DNA of 64,000 nt, from NCBI GenBank assembly GCA_965248855.1, contig CBDFKQ010000014.1:248001-312000 (forward strand), read 5' to 3'. Position numbers and translations under genes: made by a program. Numbering within the stretch: position 1 is the stretch's first letter; each line of letters begins with the position of its first letter. Shown here in pieces: positions 54,838-63,338 of the stretch. The stretch comes from CBDFKQ01 sp965248855. Its GTDB lineage: Bacteria; Bacteroidota; Bacteroidia; Cytophagales; 172606-1. The notes under the pieces were generated by a model that did not search any database, was not told where the DNA came from, and saw only the letters and a program-made list of their open reading frames with translations.

Positions 54838-56274
54838 TTAATTACTTAGGCGATTGATAAAGGATTCGTCCATTTTTATATATTCAGATAGAGAAAAACC
54901 TTCTTGAGTTGATTTATTTAACTTATCAATTAAGCTTTTTAATTTTGTGGTTTTGCCTATTTTATTATCAAACATGGCAGCTTTTAATATTTTCAAAAAT
55001 AAATTCATCCTTTCGCAATTTTCTTTTCCCAATATTCTTATCTGGCGTTGAATACTGTTTAAAAGCTGACTAAATAATTCATAATCGTGCATAAAGGCAT
55101 ATTGGAGGGCCAATAGTAATTTAATTTCCAATTGCGCCTGAGGATATTTTTTTAAACTCATTTCGTTTAATAAATTATTAAGCCATTTTGCAGATTCTTC
55201 GTGTTTCTTTACATAATAGCAGGCAATAGATCTGTAAATGATATAGGCTGTATACTGTGGTAAATTATTGATATCGGCTTCAAAGTCCTGAAATAATCCT
55301 TCAGCCTCTTCATACATTTGTGCTTCATTTTCCATCCGCACATGCCTGTTAATTTTAGTAAATAAAAATTGTGAGGGAAATGTATAAAGATTATAATTAG
55401 TCATTAAAGTACTGATGGCATCATTTACTTCATCAAAATACTTTTCCGCTTTTTTATAAACTTTATAATGGGTATAATATTCTAATTTTAAAAACTCAAA
55501 CAATAATTTAAGGTGATAATAAATAGTATCGGAATTATATTGTAAAAATATTTTTTCAACATTATTTAAAATATCTTCTATTGGTTCTTCGGATTGTGCT
55601 TCAATGTCTTCAACAAACAAACGATGAAAAATACTCATGCTGCTCTGGTATACATAAAGCCTGTGCGATTGATACAATCTGGCTACGTTTTCCATTTCAG
55701 TATGCAATAGCTTAAGTTCTAATTTTTCAATTTCACTGCCGGATAAGGTATATAAGCCATATTTTTTAAAATATTCTGCCAATAGATCTTCAGCTTTATC
55801 TATAGCAAGCATGTAGGCTACATGTTTGTTATAATTTTGTGAATAACTAAAAGCATCGGGTGTGTTTATATGTAATTTTTTTAGCGTCTTATAAATAATT
55901 GTAAGCTCATTTGATAAATCGTAATCCAATAATTCCTTTTCTAACTTTTTTAAAGTGGCTATAGCGATAGCTCTTTTTTTGGTAAAAACGATTTCATTAA
56001 CGTTTGCAACTTTTTTCAACAGATCCGTTCTCGGACTTTCCATCTGTTGAATTAAATATTCCTCTATTTTTTGGTTTAATCTTGAGCGAAGTGTGTAATA
56101 AGCGTTTGAATTAACTTCCAGCTCTTCCATTATTTTCACATCCGTTAACTGTTTCTCGCGCATAAATTTGAGTAAGAATGCAGATTTATCTGCGTTATTA
56201 CTCATTAATGATTGATAGATAGCCTGATAGTCGTCAGCTGAAAGTTGCTTAATTATGTTTTTGAGTTTAGCCAT
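54838..56274 (-). CDS. Helical-repeat protein of unknown function
   Basis: About 478 residues from ATG 56274 (MAKLKNIIKQLS); the frame runs 23 codons further up but through unlikely sequence. There is no signal peptide, so it is cytosolic. It is almost wholly helical, with an N-terminal part that looks like a small DNA-binding or helix-bundle domain (LMSNNADKSAFLLKFMREKQ, ITD-like EELEVNSNAYYTLRSRLNQK), then irregular tetratricopeptide-like helix pairs to the end. I have seen similar lone proteins in Bacteroidota, always without an assigned function. No operon partner. Confidence 0.75.
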   Translation of the reverse strand: MAKLKNIIKQLSADDYQAIYQSLMSNNADKSAFLLKFMREKQLTDVKIMEELEVNSNAYYTLRSRLNQKIEEYLIQQMESPRTDLLKKVANVNEIVFTKKRAIAIATLKKLEKELLDYDLSNELTIIYKTLKKLHINTPDAFSYSQNYNKHVAYMLAIDKAEDLLAEYFKKYGLYTLSGSEIEKLELKLLHTEMENVARLYQSHRLYVYQSSMSIFHRLFVEDIEAQSEEPIEDILNNVEKIFLQYNSDTIYYHLKLLFEFLKLEYYTHYKVYKKAEKYFDEVNDAISTLMTNYNLYTFPSQFLFTKINRHVRMENEAQMYEEAEGLFQDFEADINNLPQYTAYIIYRSIACYYVKKHEESAKWLNNLLNEMSLKKYPQAQLEIKLLLALQYAFMHDYELFSQLLNSIQRQIRILGKENCERMNLFLKILKAAMFDNKIGKTTKLKSLIDKLNKSTQEGFSLSEYIKMDESFINRLSN

Positions 56275-56408
56275 ATCATTACAGTTGCCGGTATAAAAAA
56301 GAGTATAACTTTTATATTTTAAGCAATGTAATAAAAAGCACAAAAAAACAAAAAATGTATATTATTTAGAAGGAAATTAATAATAAAAAATATGATTTTA
56401 AAAGAAGC

Positions 56409-57164
56409 TTAAACCCCGGGTTTAAGAAAAAATTGGGAAATTTTACGAAGGGATTTTAAACCGATTGTAAAAAAATAAGGCCTGATGTTATTTATTTGCC
56501 ATGCTGCTGTATCTTCTTTAATCGCTTTAATCCTATTTAATATTGAAGCATTACTTTGCCCCCCCACTCTCATTCTAACTAATATTTTAGGGAGGTATGT
56601 TAAAACAACTTTATGTTTATGAATAAGGCGCAGCATTAATTCATAATCGGCTGCCGAGCGAAAGCACGTATTAAAAAGGCCATGAGTATCATAAAGCCTT
56701 TTTTTTACAAAGAAAGAAGGGTGAGGAGGCATCCATCCCCACAAAAAATTATTTTTATAAAATGGCCCTGATTGCCAATAACGAATAATTTTTGTATTTT
56801 CTTTATTGATATAAACCAAATCTCCATAAACAGCCTCTGCCTTATCTTCAATAAACGATTTCATTACACTGCTTACAACAGTATTGTCCTGATATAAATC
56901 ATCGGCATTTAAAATCCCTATCACATCACCTGAGGCCATTTGTATGCCTTTGTTCATGGCATCATAAATTCCATTATCCTTTTCAGAAATCCATTTGTTG
57001 ATTTTATCGGTGTTATTTTTTATTAAACCCACTGTGCCATCTGTTGAGCCGCCATCGATAATGATATACTCGATATCAGTATAATCTTGAGAGGTAACGG
57101 ATGCAATTGTATCGGCAAGCGTACTTACGTTATTAAAAACAACAGTGATTATGGATATTTTCAA
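56409..57164 (-). CDS. Family 2 glycosyltransferase
   Basis: 251 residues beginning with a TTG start (57164); the frame upstream closes with TGA and holds no ATG, and KISIITVVFNN is the normal beginning. GT2 fold: SVTSQDYTDIEYIIIDGGST (nucleotide-sugar contact), the DxD-type metal motif in ILNADDLYQ, YGDLVYINKE, then WMPPHPSFFVKKRLYDTHG and FRSAADYELMLRL (catalytic base region). It probably adds a sugar to a surface glycan from a nucleotide sugar at the membrane. No other polysaccharide genes are adjacent except the acyltransferase 3 kb away. Confidence 0.9.
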   Translation of the reverse strand: MKISIITVVFNNVSTLADTIASVTSQDYTDIEYIIIDGGSTDGTVGLIKNNTDKINKWISEKDNGIYDAMNKGIQMASGDVIGILNADDLYQDNTVVSSVMKSFIEDKAEAVYGDLVYINKENTKIIRYWQSGPFYKNNFLWGWMPPHPSFFVKKRLYDTHGLFNTCFRSAADYELMLRLIHKHKVVLTYLPKILVRMRVGGQSNASILNRIKAIKEDTAAWQINNIRPYFFTIGLKSLRKISQFFLKPGV

Positions 57165-57318
57165 GAAAATATATGTTTGTCACAAACATATGAAATCTTT
57201 TAAAATATTATCTCGTCCTGAAATAGGTTTACAGAAAATTATCTAAAATTAGAATATGAGAGACAGATTATTCAAATGAATTTCACCGGGAAATATTTGT
57301 GAAAATTCGAAAAAATAG

Positions 57319-57360
57319 AATATTAAAAAAGGGAAGTTTTAAACTTCCTTTTTTAATATT
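57319..57360 (-). terminator. Terminator overlapping the ftsA stop codon
   Basis: A long, nearly perfect inverted repeat (AATATT-A6-GG-GAAGTTT paired with AAACTTCC-T6-AATATT, one bulged G). The last bases include the ftsA stop codon, so transcription is expected to end immediately after ftsA. Confidence 0.85.
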
Positions 57361-58687
57361 CTCCCTGATTATCAAAATCGTCCATGAGTAAATTTTTTGC
57401 CTTACCAAAAAGATTTCCTAAAAATCCCGGCTTAAAATTGATTGATTTCCGGGGATCTACGGGTTCTGGTTTAGAGCTTATATTATTATGGCTTGGTGTT
57501 TGATTTTTCATTTGTAAATACCGATTTTCTCTTTCATCCAACGCCCTAAAACCTGCCAACACCAAACCTACAGCTGTGGCATATTCCGGTTGTTTGATTA
57601 TTCCGGTTACATTTTTGCCCATATATTCATTTGGGTTTCCTATGCGTGTATTAATGCCTGTAACCCATTCAAATAATTCTTTTATAAAAGATAAATTTGC
57701 GCCTCCTCCTGTTAAAACCAAACCTCCTGCAAGTGCTTTATCCAAGCCTGACTCAGAAAGTTTTGCGAATATCATTTCAATAATCTCTTCCATACGAGCT
57801 TCGATGATATGAGCAAGATTTTTAACCGATATTTCTTTTGCTGAGCGGTCTCTTAAGCCCGGAATAACAACTACATCCATTAAATTAGCTTCAGATGCAA
57901 TGGCTTTCCCATGTTTTATTTTTAATAATTCTGCCTGAGCGGGCATTATCATACATCCTTTTTTTATATCATTTGTAATGATATTACCTCCAAAAGGTAT
58001 GGAAGCCGTATATCTTATAATATTCTCATAAATAATGGCTATATCTGTAGTATCACCGCCAATGTCGATAACCGCAACGCCCGCATCTTTTTCTTCCCTG
58101 CTTAAAACCGACAAACTGGATGCGATAGAAACTAAAACCATATTATCATCATGCAGGTTGGATTTAGACATGCACTTTTTAATATTATTTATGGCATTGG
58201 TTTGTGCAGTAATGATATTAAAATCGGCACCTAATTTTACACCTACACGGCCTACAGGTTCTTTAATATGAGCCTGATAATCAATAGTATATTCTTGTGG
58301 GATGACATGTATAATTTCTGAACCGGGGGGAGTAACAAGGCGATACATATCTTTAGACAATCGATTAATATCGTCTATTGAAATTTCATGATCGTTCAAG
58401 TTTCTTGTAATTACACCAAATTCTCTTTGGGTTTGAATATGATTACCTGAAATGCCTGAATTAACTACTTTTATATCAATCTGTGATTGTTTTTCTGCTT
58501 GTTCTATGGCTTCTCTAATTGCTATTACAGTTTGATCAATATTTTCTATCACGCCTTTTTTAACACCTTCCGAAACGGCTTTGCCCATCCCTAAAATCTC
58601 CAATAACCCATCATTATCCATACGCCCTACTACAGCACATACTTTTGTGCTTCCAATGTCAAGACCTACAATAATTTGATCATTCAT
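57353..58687 (-). CDS. ftsA: Cell division protein FtsA
   Basis: About 444 residues from ATG 58687 (MNDQIIVGLDIGSTK); a TTG four codons earlier is less likely. Actin-like ATPase that tethers FtsZ to the membrane. Visible elements: phosphate-1 VGLDIGSTKVCAVVG, the SHS2 (1C) domain with NSGISGNHIQ, phosphate-2 VAVIDIGGDTTDIAI, adenosine motif LVLTGGGANLSFIKEL and the C-terminal amphipathic membrane-targeting helix region (FLGNLFGKAKNLLMDDF). ftsQ lies 261 bp upstream on the same strand, but ftsZ does not follow; instead a strong terminator overlaps the stop codon. Confidence 0.96.
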   Translation of the reverse strand: MNDQIIVGLDIGSTKVCAVVGRMDNDGLLEILGMGKAVSEGVKKGVIENIDQTVIAIREAIEQAEKQSQIDIKVVNSGISGNHIQTQREFGVITRNLNDHEISIDDINRLSKDMYRLVTPPGSEIIHVIPQEYTIDYQAHIKEPVGRVGVKLGADFNIITAQTNAINNIKKCMSKSNLHDDNMVLVSIASSLSVLSREEKDAGVAVIDIGGDTTDIAIIYENIIRYTASIPFGGNIITNDIKKGCMIMPAQAELLKIKHGKAIASEANLMDVVVIPGLRDRSAKEISVKNLAHIIEARMEEIIEMIFAKLSESGLDKALAGGLVLTGGGANLSFIKELFEWVTGINTRIGNPNEYMGKNVTGIIKQPEYATAVGLVLAGFRALDERENRYLQMKNQTPSHNNISSKPEPVDPRKSINFKPGFLGNLFGKAKNLLMDDFDNQGEY

Positions 58688-58948
58688 AATTGTATTCAAA
58701 AATTTTACGTTTACTATTTAAATTTTTTCAAATAATTGTCCGGTTAGTAAGGATCATTATGTAATTTTAAAAATCTTTTTTACTTTAAAAATTACATTTC
58801 CGTAAAATAAATACTTTTTTAACAAACAAACGTAAAATTTCGATAAAAGCTTATAATTAAATTGAGCGTATTCTACTATTTCTTAAAAAAAGCTAATAAT
58901 AATTATTAACTTTTTTCGGTTGTTTATAAGTAACTCCCGAAAATCAAT

Positions 58949-59725
58949 TTATTCGCATATAATTTGATTTTTAAAAGCAACATTTACCCGGCTATAGGTA
59001 TTCCACGTTTTTTTTGGAATAATGGTTTTGTAAAAAATGCCGAGTTTTTTGAATTTTTCCGAAATAATCTCTTCGTTTTCAGGCAGGCCGAATTCTATAA
59101 TTTGTTTTCCTATTTGTGGATAAAAATTAATTTCTCCATCGTTATTTATATCTATTCCGGAAATTTGAGTTTTCCAAAATTTTTCTTTGTCGATAAATTG
59201 CAGTAAGCGTAAATAAGCCAAATTTTCCGGTTTTTTTAACCACGCTCCATTTAACCAAGTTTTTTGTGCACTTGAGGCTGTAATAGTTACAACTCTTGCA
59301 GTATATCTTTCAGACATTGGCAGCAGGTCACCATTTTCGTTGATATAAATATCCGGTCCGGATGAATTTATCAACCTTGCAATTGGTCTGCATTGATTGA
59401 TGTGAATAAGCAAGTCGCCATGTAAATCACTTGAGATCTGACAATTTTTAACAAATTTGTTTGTTTTAATGCGTGATTCCAGATTTTTTAAATGAAGGTT
59501 TTTTTGTGGAGTTCCCACAATCGGATCGCGGCCCGAGTTTGTCAATAAATTAACCACATCAGTACTGTTAATAAAATAATTTCCTGATCCTTCCTCAATC
59601 AATACATCAATATGGCGACATAATTTATTCTGCTGTTTTGTTTCTACAAATGAAAACAGTGCCAAAACCACCATAAAAATGGATGAATAAACTATTATTT
59701 TTTTAACTAATGGTTTTAAAGGCAT
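58949..59725 (-). CDS. ftsQ: FtsQ/DivIB-like cell division protein
   Basis: 258 residues. A short basic N-terminus and one membrane helix (about 8-27, IIVYSSIFMVVLALFSFVE) are followed by a periplasmic part with a POTRA-like region (about 35-110: IDVLIEEGSGNYFINSTDVV, LESRIKTNKFVKNCQISSDL) and the FtsQ beta domain (RPIARLINSSGPDIYINENG). It links divisome parts in the periplasm. Sequence conservation in this family is low; the position just upstream of ftsA supports the call. Upstream murC and the rest of the division cluster are missing. The 249 bp between it and ftsA hold nothing I can identify. Confidence 0.88.
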   Translation of the reverse strand: MPLKPLVKKIIVYSSIFMVVLALFSFVETKQQNKLCRHIDVLIEEGSGNYFINSTDVVNLLTNSGRDPIVGTPQKNLHLKNLESRIKTNKFVKNCQISSDLHGDLLIHINQCRPIARLINSSGPDIYINENGDLLPMSERYTARVVTITASSAQKTWLNGAWLKKPENLAYLRLLQFIDKEKFWKTQISGIDINNDGEINFYPQIGKQIIEFGLPENEEIISEKFKKLGIFYKTIIPKKTWNTYSRVNVAFKNQIICE

Positions 59726-60317
59726 TATTCTTTTAAAATATTTTTATATTATTACCGAAAATCCAACAATTGTAAAAGGAGAATAATATTCTTTATTGTT
59801 TTTAACGTTGGATAATCTTTATCGTTTAATTCAGATAAATAGAATCCTAAATGTTATGAATATGTTTAAACTGCTAATTTTCATTTACAATTACCGGGAT
59901 AAAGATATGGAATTTATTTATTTATTGGGATGAGTTGGATTTCGCTTACTCTTTACCCCGCCGGATAAATCAATAACAAAAGAATAAAATAAAATTATCA
60001 GTTTATCAATATCAATAAATTCATAATTTAAAACTCACAAAAAAAAATCCATTCATCTTTTGCGTGAGTAGTTAAGTTTAGTTTCACAAGCCTTTATTTT
60101 CGTCCGGATATTTTTCCCCGTCTATTGTTTATATTTACGCATTGTGTATTTTGCAGAGCTATATAAAAAGTCTTGTAAATATCATGTAACTTAATTTCGC
60201 TTCTTTTAAGGATTTACGATTTATAGATATTGTCAAATTAAATGCAAAAAATTAATGCTGGTGAATGACTATTTTATGTGGCAGGTGGCTTTGCTGTTTT
60301 AAATTATATTTATATTA
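59726..60317. other. Divergent intergenic region between ftsQ and the acyltransferase
   Basis: About 590 bp with no gene. It holds repeat copy B (59994-60033) and no other structure that I would defend. Confidence 0.55.
59994..60033 (+). repeat. 40-bp AT-rich dispersed repeat, copy B
   Basis: It matches copy A (2037-2076) at 36 of 40 bases, beginning with the identical ATTATCAGTTTATCAATATC. It lies about 270 bp upstream of ftsQ. Confidence 0.6.
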
Positions 60318-61451
60318 ATGGAAGTAAAAAGTAACACTTCAAAACTGTTTTTTTTAGATGTAATCCGCGGCTTGGCAGCGCTTTACGTAACCCTAAGCCA
60401 TGGTAATGACTGGCTGTGGGATGCAAATAAAACGTATAATAAGCAACCCAAAGATTACAACCTCATAGAAAAAATATTTAAATCAGGCTTATCAATATTT
60501 AATTACTCACACTTAGCGGTAATGTTCTTTTTTGTACTGTCGGGTTTTGTAATCCATTTAAGATATTCCAAAAAATTAAGCAGTGATAGTAATTTTGAGT
60601 TTGATTACTTTCCTTATGTTAAAAGAAGATTTCGAAGAATTTTTCCACCTTTATTATTTGCTTTGATTTTTACTTTTCTAATGGATTCTTTAGGAAATCA
60701 TTTCCTGCATTTCAAAATATATGAACCCGAAGTGTTTCTTAAGTTCACAACTCATTTGTATAATGACAGCTTTTTGGTTTTCCTTGGTAATATGGCTTTT
60801 TTAATGGAAATTTTTATTCCTTGCTGGGGTTCAAATCAGGCCTTATGGACTTTGAGTTATGAGTGGTGGCTTTATATGCTTTACCCTTTATTTTTTTTAT
60901 TAAACAAAAAATCACTTAAAATTTCATGGTTATTTGTTTTTATAATTTTCATCCTGTTTTTTCTACCAAGAACTTATTTTATAAATAATTATATTTATGA
61001 AAATATACATCTGATATTTACCTGGTACCTGGGTGTTTTTCTTTCAGATATTTATTCAAAAAGAATCAATATTCCATTTGTCAGGATATTTCCTCTTGCT
61101 ATTCTTATACCTGTTATTTTATTTTTTCCGGGTCTTTCAAAAAACTTTCATGTATTGTACGATACATTATTGGCAGTAGGTATAATGGGGGTAATTGCTT
61201 TTTTTCTGTGGCTGGAAGAAAAAGAAGTACAAACTTCTTTTTTAAGGCATTTTAAATGGTTGGGAGATTGTTCGTATACATTATACGTTACAAACCTGCC
61301 TATAATGATTTTTTTAGGGGGTTATATTATGAAATACCACAATAATTCATTCCCATTTAATTTTTTATTATATTTTTTGGGTTGCGCGGTTTCTATTGGC
61401 TTTGCTTACGTTACTCATTTCCTTGTTGAAAAACCTTTTATGAGAAAGTAG
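60318..61451 (+). CDS. Acyltransferase family 3 (membrane O-acyltransferase)
   Basis: 377 residues with about ten membrane helices. The family motif FFLDVIRGLAALYVTLSHG places the catalytic His early in the first helix. SHLAVMFFFVLSGFVIHLRY, YVKRRFRRIFPPL (conserved Arg-rich loop) and WTLSYEWWLYMLYPLFFLL match the OafA/YrhL group, which adds acetyl or other acyl groups to surface sugars. The C-terminal LVEKPFMRK is usual. The target is unknown; the GT2 glycosyltransferase 3 kb away may share a pathway. The IS110 element lies just downstream. Confidence 0.92.
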   Translation: MEVKSNTSKLFFLDVIRGLAALYVTLSHGNDWLWDANKTYNKQPKDYNLIEKIFKSGLSIFNYSHLAVMFFFVLSGFVIHLRYSKKLSSDSNFEFDYFPYVKRRFRRIFPPLLFALIFTFLMDSLGNHFLHFKIYEPEVFLKFTTHLYNDSFLVFLGNMAFLMEIFIPCWGSNQALWTLSYEWWLYMLYPLFFLLNKKSLKISWLFVFIIFILFFLPRTYFINNYIYENIHLIFTWYLGVFLSDIYSKRINIPFVRIFPLAILIPVILFFPGLSKNFHVLYDTLLAVGIMGVIAFFLWLEEKEVQTSFLRHFKWLGDCSYTLYVTNLPIMIFLGGYIMKYHNNSFPFNFLLYFLGCAVSIGFAYVTHFLVEKPFMRK

Positions 61452-61593
61452 CCATAAATACAGCCTATTTTATTTCATAATAGAATAAATATTTTTTGAA
61501 ATAGGCGTTTAAATTATATTGTAATTTGCCGTTTAAATCACACACGGCAACATTTTCGCTCTTATTATTTGTCACTTTTTTCCTCTTAAGTAA

Positions 61594-62904
61594 CTAGACT
61601 CTAACTAGCTGTAAGCCAAGTGCCTTTGCTTGCTTGTTCAATCTGTTAATTTGCTTTTCTTTAAACTGTTTTTCATATACTTCATTTCGCATTGGTTCAA
61701 ATTTAACTTTATCTTTCAACATCTTATAAAAGATTACTGCTATTTTTCTTGCTGTTGCTACTATTGCTTTTGGTGTTCCTTTCTTGCTTTTTATTTTTTT
61801 ATAGAAATGTGATAGCCAGTTATTACTTCTTTGAATAGAATAAGCTGCCAATTTAAATACCTGACCAGCTCTATTCTTCTTTTTTGGGATTTTGCTGCTT
61901 AATATTTTTCCCCCTGAAATTTTATTATTGGGGGCTAGGTTGAGCCAGGATGTAAAATGTTTCACCGTGGGCCACTTACTCATATCAAGTCCAATCTCAC
62001 TAATAATCCCTATCGCATTTGAATCGGTAATGCCAAATATCTCCGTTAAATCCACGCTTGTTATCGTAGCCAGATTGATATTTCCCAAATTTATGTCATT
62101 TTTATTCCTCTTTCCATTTTGTTTCTTTTCTTCTAATTCTTCTTCATTAACTAAGGTTTTTAAGTGTTCTTCTATCTTTTTATCGCAATCTATAATGCTT
62201 GCACAGTATGTTTTATACATATTATAACTTTGTTCCAGTTCAAAAAGATGTTCTTCCTTCCAAATTCCATTCAGCGATTTTTTTATTGATTCTTTCTTTT
62301 CTCTTCGGATGCGGTTATCACACAAGGCTGTTAGTTTTTCCACATCCCGTTCGCCTTTTAGAATGCTTTCTATTATTTCTCTACCTGATTTTCCGGTAAT
62401 GTCTGCGATGACATGTTGAAGTTTTACATTCATTTGTTCAAAAGCTTTCTGCATCATGCGCACATGAGTAGCCGACATTTCTATTAAATTTTTCCTATGA
62501 CGAACATAGGTTCTTAGTTTTCTGGTAAAGCCATCGGGTTGAAAGCCGGAAGACAATAAACCGCAGCTATGTAATTGCCTGATCCATTCTGCATCGCTAA
62601 TGTCAGTCTTTTTACCTTTTACATTTTTTACATGTTTGGCTGTAACTAGCAATACATCTATCCCTGCTTCCTGAATCATGAGAAACAGACTCACCCAGTA
62701 AATTCCAGTGGCTTCCATGGCTACTGTATCTACCTTGCATTCTTTTAACCATGCTACAAGGGTTTCCAAATCTTCTGTAAAAGCACCAAAAGCTTTTATA
62801 GGTTCTGATAAATCAGGGTTTACAGCTACAAAATGCTCTTTACTGGAAATGTCAATCCCGGCAGCATTAGGAGAAATAATGGGAAATGCTTTTTTGTGTG
62901 TCAT
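61594..62904 (-). CDS. IS110-family DEDD recombinase (transposase)
   Basis: 436 residues. The N-terminal RuvC-like domain has Asp18 in AAGIDISSKEHFVAV, Glu in TVAMEATGIYWVSLF, and the Asp pair in KKTDISDAEWIRQL. A coiled-coil middle region follows. The C-terminal Transposase_20 domain contains ITSVDLTEIFGITDSNA and the region NLAPNNKISGGK with the catalytic Ser of this family. The frame is complete, so the element may be active. In IS110 elements the recombinase works with a structured RNA encoded in the element's non-coding end; the 5' non-coding part here could play that role. It is a recent arrival compared with the decayed IS256 remnant. Confidence 0.95.
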   Translation of the reverse strand: MTHKKAFPIISPNAAGIDISSKEHFVAVNPDLSEPIKAFGAFTEDLETLVAWLKECKVDTVAMEATGIYWVSLFLMIQEAGIDVLLVTAKHVKNVKGKKTDISDAEWIRQLHSCGLLSSGFQPDGFTRKLRTYVRHRKNLIEMSATHVRMMQKAFEQMNVKLQHVIADITGKSGREIIESILKGERDVEKLTALCDNRIRREKKESIKKSLNGIWKEEHLFELEQSYNMYKTYCASIIDCDKKIEEHLKTLVNEEELEEKKQNGKRNKNDINLGNINLATITSVDLTEIFGITDSNAIGIISEIGLDMSKWPTVKHFTSWLNLAPNNKISGGKILSSKIPKKKNRAGQVFKLAAYSIQRSNNWLSHFYKKIKSKKGTPKAIVATARKIAVIFYKMLKDKVKFEPMRNEVYEKQFKEKQINRLNKQAKALGLQLVRV

Positions 62905-62928
62905 GCTTTTAAAATTTAAAGTATAAAA

Positions 62929-63083
62929 AGCAGTGCATTTGTTCTTTCCAGATTCCTATAAGCTCTTAAACGGGGTCCTGATTTATTGGCCACCAAATGG
63001 ATTTCTATTAAAAGAACATAACCAAACTTGATGGCGGGTTCGTATAACACCATTGAAAAAGACGGTTTTGCTTTGGCACTGCT
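62929..63083 (-). ncRNA. Candidate bridge RNA of the IS110 element
   Basis: The segment upstream of the transposase is bounded by a perfect 8-bp inverted repeat, AGCAGTGC (62929-62936) and GCACTGCT (63076-63083), able to close a 155-nt RNA. Inside, GCCATC / GGTGGC (allowing G-U) encloses a 35-nt loop and TCAGG / TCTGG a 24-nt loop. The second loop contains the complement of CTCTTAA, which also occurs at the element's transposase-stop end (61583-61589). This is the layout expected for a bridge RNA, but it is only a hand-drawn fold. Confidence 0.4.
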
Positions 63084-63130
63084 AGCTTGACAAGTTACTT
63101 CAGGGGATTTAGAATTTCAAATGTTTAGAT

Positions 63131-63236
63131 ACTTGATGAAAAAAGTAACCAAAAAAATCAAGAAATTCCGAATGCTGTCCGCACACAGACCCTCCGCACG
63201 CCCGCCGGAATTTCAGGCCTACACCTCCTAATTCTT
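63131..63236. repeat. GC-rich stem-loop block, probable dispersed repeat
   Basis: A perfect 9-bp inverted repeat GAAATTCCG (63162-63170) / CGGAATTTC (63205-63213) encloses a GC-rich 34-nt loop in which TCCGCAC occurs twice. This is unlike the surrounding AT-rich DNA. It lies outside the IS110 limits, between the IS and the ABC-F gene. From memory it resembles a repeat block common in Bacteroidota intergenic DNA. Confidence 0.45.
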
Positions 63237-63338
63237 GCTTTCTTTTATTGATATGTTTTTTTTTGGTTTTTTTTAATCAAAATATGTAATACTTAAATGC
63301 CTATAACAAAATATTTTTTCTATTTTGGAAGTATTTTT

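Larger units (their letters stand above)
61588..63100 (-). mobile_element. IS110-family insertion sequence
   Basis: An intact DEDD-type transposase gene with a 196-bp upstream non-coding part and almost no downstream part. The 8-bp sequence AAGTAACT (61588-61595, overlapping the transposase stop codon) is inverted as AGTTACTT at 63093-63100; I use these as approximate limits. True ends in this family lack obvious inverted repeats, so the borders are uncertain by several bases. The element sits between the acyltransferase and the ABC-F gene. Confidence 0.7.
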
